This document shows, in pieces, positions 58,207 through 64,000 of a stretch of 64,000 nucleotides of DNA (positions are counted from its first letter, which is position 1; each line of letters opens with the position of its first letter). The translations under genes and the position numbers were made by a program. This DNA comes from Lonicera japonica (lineage: Eukaryota; Streptophyta; Magnoliopsida; Dipsacales; Caprifoliaceae), in contig JAKCWG010000831.1 of assembly GCA_021464415.1 (NCBI GenBank), positions 90,658-154,657 on the forward strand. Direction: 5' to 3'. The notes under the pieces were generated by a model. That model saw only the letters and a program-made list of their open reading frames with translations, was not told the DNA's origin and did no database searches.

Positions 58207-61200
58207 AAAAACCATAGAAATCACTAAAAGAACTCAACCCACTCGGTTACATAGAACTCAACCCACCATGCATGTTTTGTTTCGAAAAAACTTAAAAGCC
58301 TCTTCGTTCTAAAAATGATTTATAAAATACTAAAGCGGTATTGGAAAATTTATTGTTAACTTATATTGAGTCAAGTCAAACAGGTTAAATTACGTGAACT
58401 ATGAACCTCTAACTTTTGCGGAGTCTATGTTGTTAAACTTGTATTCAACCTAGATCTTAAAAAACTCATCACATACCCATTTTATTGGTAGATTCTAATT
58501 CATTGGCATATTTAAGAGAAATTCTATTTCATGAACCAACTTTTGGAAATTATTCGACTTAATATGTCTTGTTTAGTTTTGAAAACTTGAACCCCACCAT
58601 TTACTGATATGCATAGGCTGCGAAGTGAATATATTCCGCCCAACACCACTCAAAACGTCTTAATGATAAGATATAAAACTATATTTGAAGAAAAAGGTAT
58701 TATATTTAAATCAGTTCAGATTGTATGAAATGAGTGAATTTAATAAATTTTTTTTAATTTAAAAAAATAACCTATAATTGCCTCAATTAATCTAAGCCTA
58801 AATAGACATGCAAGTGTCTACGACACTATCAACTTAAAAACTGTATCAGCTTTTTGTTACGCGAAAACCATATCTAAAAACCCATAGATATTTAGGCCGT
58901 TGGATATCTATCCGAAATTCAATATAAGCACTTGGTTTGAAAGAGCCTGAACCTAACATGTGCATGTTTGTTTTGAGAAAGTTGAACATGCTCCATTTCA
59001 ATAGAATTAAACTCGTACTCAACCTTGCTCATCCCTTTGCATTTGTAGTTTTAAGATATTATAACTTAGTTACGAAAAATTGTTATATTAAGGTCGGGTA
59101 AGGTCAAAAGGGTTAAATTTATGCTAACTATGTACTAGGTCCGAACTTCTGGGGTCCATATTCTCCACGACTTTGATTTGTCCGGTCCTAACTCAACCGA
59201 CACGTTATAATTGCAAGATATTATAATCGTGTATTATATTGTAGTCAAATCGGGATAAGATGGTAAACAAAATTAAATTTATGATTAATCTAAGTCTATC
59301 TAGATAAATTTATAAGTTTGTTTTTAACCTTCTTTTCATTTAAACAAAAAAGGATGTTCTTCTATGCACCATAAATCCGTCTTCTATACCTCAGTTGTGA
59401 GAAATACTTTTTTTCTCACCCTACCAATTTTCTAGAAAAACCTTGTAATTCACTCCAGTGGTGGGTGAGTTTACAAAATTAATGTAGAGATGATAAAGTT
59501 TAGTCATAAAGTAAAAATATTAAATAATATTATCTTATGCATTAAAATACATAATAAAATCAAAATTTACATCATTTTTAAATAAATTTTTATTAAATCA
59601 TATGTAATTTGTTATAGGTCATATGAAAAAAAAAAATATAAAATATTAATTTAATAAATACATTTTTTGCGATATATTTCATATAATCTATACTATTACA
59701 TTGTTCTCAAATTGTTATTATTCATAATTTAAAAATTGTCTATAAATTTAATTGTTGTTGAATAAGTATAATGTAAATTCTAATTCACTACACTAAATTA
59801 AAACATTAAAAAACCACTGCAACACTCTACAACTAGGTAAATTTGATTTGAACAAACCCTGACTAAGCTGATTCTACTCCTGTAGTTGAACTAACATCAA
59901 AGCACATAAAAGTAAAGCAATTATGTTAAGTCAAAACTACACGCACCTTTAATTATAAAGGTGACTTGAAAAAAAATGGTGTTCTAGATACCTTAAAGCT
60001 TAAAAGCTTTATTGGTGTAGTTGTTGTATGTATAAAAATTAATTTCAACATTCAACTTAACCATGTAGTAATTTAGTGCAAAAAAATTAATTCAATAGAA
60101 AGCATATAGGAGACAGCAATACTTTGAACTTTAACTATGTCATGATAAGCATAGAGAATGAAACTATTACATATGGAGATTTACGTGTAAATTCAACAAA
60201 TTTTTTCATTATAACGACTTAAAACACATTCTTTTTAAAAAATGTTATCTTTCATGAAAAGGGAAAAAAACTGAATTGCAAAATTAAAAATAGTTTTCAT
60301 AAAAATAAATCATTTATTAAAATATATTTGTTACTTTTGTTTTCTATGAAATCTAATTTTTTGGAGACTCAAGAAAACAATTTCCTTGCAAAATATTAGA
60401 AGGATAGATATTTCCTCACCAAACTATTTCCTTTTTCAATATTTTTTTTATGAGTAGGAATTTAAATATTGAAACAATAAAAGCATAACATGCAATACAT
60501 ATATATTTTTATTTATTTATGACATATTAGGCATATGTTAACACTGCCATTCTTTAACTTTGACATTGGATAAATTAACATGAGTTTTATTGAACTCTAC
60601 ATGTATGCACGAACATAAAGATTGAATAAATTAAGAAAAACATTATTGAAAATATTCTAGTGACAGTGCAATGAAAATAAAAGTCTAGCACTCTATATAA
60701 AAGTACGATGATACTTATTATAAGCTTATATTTATGAGATAATGTAATTAAGAAAAAATAGTAGATGATTGTTTGTTGAAAAGAATGATTTTTATTAATT
60801 ATTTTTTCTTTTTATAATTAAAATGGGTGAAAAGACAAATTAGTGCGATTTTTCCAAAAATATAGAAAGTGGGTGAAGAAGAAAAGGTTTTACGCTATTT
60901 TTTGGTTAAGATTAACGTAACTTTGATTTTGGGGGGAGAAAGAAGATGGATTATATTGGGTACATTAAGAAAAAAAATCCGTCCAAATTTCAATCTAAGA
61001 AATTCATTGTAATTAATTGCTACGGGTTGTATTATAATAATAGTTTAAGTTATTGAAACAATAATTTAATAATAAATTAAAATTGTTTCAGGAGAATAGT
61101 TTTTTTTATTTCTTCTAATATTTTTTTTGGAAACATAAAGTAAAAAATATATAATTATCACAATTGAAAAAGTGTGCTAATTTAATTAAGGAAAAAAATT

Positions 61201-61320
61201 CTACTAATAAATATTTAATTCATTTTTTGAAACTAAGAAAAATGTTACTAATTTTACAATTTTTCTATATTGTTCATATTTAATATTATCTATCTGTATG
61301 GCAATATTTTAAAAAATTTT
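58207..61320. other. AT-rich spacer, no gene recognised
   Basis: About 3.1 kb without an open frame of note. 'aggttaaatt' / 'gggttaaattt(atg)' contexts near 58385 and 59110 suggest an old repeat. Nothing else identified. Confidence 0.45.
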
Positions 61321-61329
61321 GTGACTTAT

Positions 61330-61760
61330 TAAATGGATAGTCAATTAATATAGAAACAAATTAGAATTTGGATATGCTTGAAATACTTTCAAATTTAATG
61401 TGATATATAAGTAACAATAGTTATGCTTTAAATTACCAGAGTGCCACGACACCTATAAACCATTAGATCAAAAGTTAAACAGTTGAGGATAAATCTTAGC
61501 TACCACTTATCTTTTTGGCAGGAATTTTTGATTTATTAATAGATAGTTATATGATGAACATGGAAATAAATTAAAGGTTGTATATTCTTGAAAAAAATTC
61601 AAATTTAATGAAATATATAAGTAGCCATAATTATGCTTTAAACTATCAATGTGCCACGACACCTATAACCCGTTAGATCAAGAATAACTGATGAGGAGAA
61701 ATTCTAACCAGCACTTATTTTTGTTTTCCCATGAATTTTGTGAGTTGCTAATAGATGGAA
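61330..61760. repeat. ~210-bp tandem repeat, two copies
   Basis: GTGCCACGACACCTATAA occurs at 61441 and 61651. The flanking sequence matches on both sides ('aattatgctttaaa', 'gttagatcaa', 'aatttttgatttattaatagat' / 'aattttgtgagttgctaatagat'), giving two ~210-base units. Confidence 0.75.
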
Positions 61761-62259
61761 GTAGATTTTTATCAAGAATTTAGATAAAAGTCGAATATAC
61801 AATTATAAATTAATTTTAATTAATGTATATAGTTCACAATTTTTAAAAGGATAATATTGTAAAAGTTGGTTAAAAAAATTTATAATTTAAAGGTTGATTA
61901 ACCGCAAGATATTGCAGATAGAAACAAAATCACCTAAATAATTAATATATAGGTGAAATTTGCTACAAAACGTGGTTGATGATGATGTAATAATGACGTT
62001 AAAATAAAAGAAGACAAGGTTTGTTTTAAAAAATTAAATAAACCTGGATTGAATTATTTTGACCGTGCTTAATGCTGATTTAGCTCAAAAATAAAACTTG
62101 CTTTACGTGCTTAAAACTTAGCTTTTAATTTTGTTAAAGATTCAGGCTGAGTTCAAGTAAGGTTGGCTTGGTGGCACCCACTTACTTAAATGCTTTCACC
62201 AAAATGGAAAAGGAAGTACCAATTTTCTCATGATATTCTTGGTCGATTTGATTGAATTT

Positions 62260-63040
62260 TGAAAAGTCTTTCTCACTGTTCAGAAAAATTTTGCCTATCA
62301 GTTGCCAATCGAAGAAAAGTTTGCACATGGGCTCATCTTTGAAAATGTCCTCAACCTGTAGTTTTCAATCCCAATCTTTTCCCATTTTCCACAAAAGCAT
62401 TAATCAAACAATAACCAAATCAATGGATAAAAAGAAGGTGATCCTTCCAGCCCAGCAGCCCCAAAACCAAGAGCAGCATATTCATTTGATCGACACGGAG
62501 AACTCGTTAGAAAAGTTAAATTTTTTAAATGATGTGTTAAAAAGTACATTCATCAGTGTATGCGGTCTAGTTAAAACACTGATCATTGCATTTTCGACAC
62601 AACATTTGGTTTATAATAACTTGGACATTTTCTTGGGTGCACTTACCATTACTCGTAATCAAACTAAAACCTATCAATCAATGGCAAGAGCAGTATATTC
62701 ATCTGATCCCCATGGAGAACTCATTAGAGCAGCTCCTGTCAACCTGCATGTGCTCTCCCTATAAGGTTTTTTTTTTCCCTCAAATTTGAAGATAAATTTG
62801 ATAACCACAAGTTGTGGCCCAATGATTAGACCACCATTAGGTTAGAGCTCTAGGATCGATTGGGAACTCCCCACGTTGATTCTTGACACCACATAGCAGG
62901 CCCTCCTCAGGTTGATTCCTGGCACCATTATAAAGTAGTTTATTGTTTAAAATTTGTTTAAATTCAATTGAAATTTGATATCTAGAATTTTATCAATCGG
63001 GTGGTTAATTGTGTTGTTCAATGACAGCAATATATCCATC
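62260..63040. repeat. Duplicate of the receptor gene 5' flank, gene absent
   Basis: Second copy of 53222-54200. It carries an open frame of 170 codons (62252-62764), but the matching stretch near the receptor is broken by stops and indels, so coding is not supported. To its left, where a kinase gene would be expected by analogy, there is only AT-rich DNA. Confidence 0.75.
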
Positions 63041-64000
63041 CTTATTTATTTTGTGAAAAAGTTTCTTCACCTTTCTTCACCACCGAACATAAAGAATTTT
63101 TCCATGGGAAAAGTCAAAAAATGAGAGATCATCTCACTACACCCCCAACTTATTTCCCAAATTTGCTCACAATAAACAGGGGCCTGTTTTTTCTTTCATT
63201 TTTCATCTTAGAATAATATGGCTAGCTTACAGACTAAGCTTCTCTCATCTCTAAAACATAGATTCTAATCCTACAATTCCTTCCTATCGTGTAGTGGATC
63301 AAAGTCACAATCTGATTTCAAAAATATGACTTACCCATATCTACATTATTATGTACGTGAGATTAAGATATATGACTTGACTGGCACAACAAACATAGCT
63401 ATGTGATTAATGAATATCCTCTTCCTCAATAATTTTGATAATCAATATTGAGTCAATGTGGTCAACTCAGCTACTTAGATTTATGGGATCCCGTTTCATG
63501 AGGTATAGGTGCAACTTACTCTACCTTATTCTATTTATTTATTTATTTTTTAGTACATTTTTGTTTATTAATAAATTTAAAGGACGAATAATAAGTAGTA
63601 CCAGTTGATTGCTAAAAGTAAAATTTCTTTTTTTCAGAGCCAATACAATCCGTCATCAGTCCCCTTACAAATACTTATCTAAATAACTTACAGTAACAAG
63701 GGAATGGGAGTGGGGGTGTGTAAACAACTAACATGTTGCTATAAAAAACTTACTTTTAAATGAAAAAATATGGCTGGCTTAAAGAAAGGAGTTGTTGGGA
63801 ACGAAGAAGAGGAAGAAGATTCTTTCTCAAGCTCTTTGACAAACGGTAACTAGCGACTCCGGGTTTTCAGACCTAAATCACAGAGGGCGATTAGCACAGA
63901 GTATTTGACTGTCCAGACCCATTTCAAGAGATGGTTTGACGTTTTTTTGAAAATTTACATTTACAAGCGTTTTGTTCCCCTTTTTGTTGAAAAGGCAATT
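63041..64000. other. End of window, no gene recognised
   Basis: AT-rich with a CT-rich stretch near 63060-63080 and a GA-rich stretch near 63781-63825 (GAAGAAGAGGAAGAAGA). The last 200 bases are somewhat GC-richer and may belong to a feature beyond the edge. Confidence 0.4.

Noticed and set aside
62252..62764. 170-codon open frame on the plus strand
   Set aside because: No domain recognised; the homologous stretch at 53.2-53.65 kb is broken by stops and indels, so there is no sign of coding constraint.

Overview
The window is AT-rich nuclear DNA of a flowering plant, most likely a eudicot. Evidence: a plant-type leucine-rich-repeat (LRR) receptor kinase with introns, pieces of plant ketol-acid reductoisomerase and LONELY GUY genes, and a dense mix of plant transposons (Ty3/gypsy and copia LTRs, Helitrons, hAT, Tourist, Stowaway and CACTA elements). 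No bacterial operon, CRISPR array, rRNA gene or convincing tRNA gene was seen.

Layout. 0-9.6 kb: LTR fragments, a hairpin MITE, the 3' end of an autonomous Helitron (decayed helicase C-terminus plus its hairpin/CTAG terminus), a hAT-like MITE, an LTR with an Athila-like primer-binding site and a complete Tourist-like MITE. 11-17 kb: a decayed Tat/Ogre-type gag-protease region interrupted by a 1,660-bp solo LTR with a perfect target duplication. 17.4-20.2 kb: a CACTA-like element and another Tourist-like MITE. 23-28.1 kb: fragments of host-type genes (an unassigned gene fragment, a ketol-acid reductoisomerase pseudogene, a LONELY GUY exon) next to a Helitron 3' end. 28.8-34.6 kb: a 1,584-bp solo LTR with a perfect target duplication, a CACTA end, two tandem Tat-type LTR pieces and a TRIM-like mini-retrotransposon.

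36.1-53.0 kb, minus strand: the only near-complete gene, an LRR receptor kinase of five exons spread over 16.8 kb. All five exons join in phase 1 and predict about 1,160 residues: signal peptide, LRR cap, about 27 LRRs, one membrane helix and a non-RD kinase. The only lesion seen is one extra base in exon 1, which stops translation after 99 residues. Exons 2, 3 and the first part of exon 4 repeat the same five-LRR block. The introns have been enlarged by a hAT element with a second hAT-like MITE inside it, an LTR fragment, a complex inverted repeat of about 2.7 kb and two head-to-tail Helitrons.

53-64 kb: the 5' flank of the receptor gene, part of which is duplicated about 9 kb away at 62.2-63.0 kb with no gene attached; a second copy of the 28.8-kb solo LTR family; and unassigned AT-rich DNA.

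No new multi-gene system was found. The best leads are the modular exon duplication and single-base lesion of the receptor gene, the long inverted repeat inside its largest intron, and the nested and tandem transposons whose boundaries can be fixed to the base.
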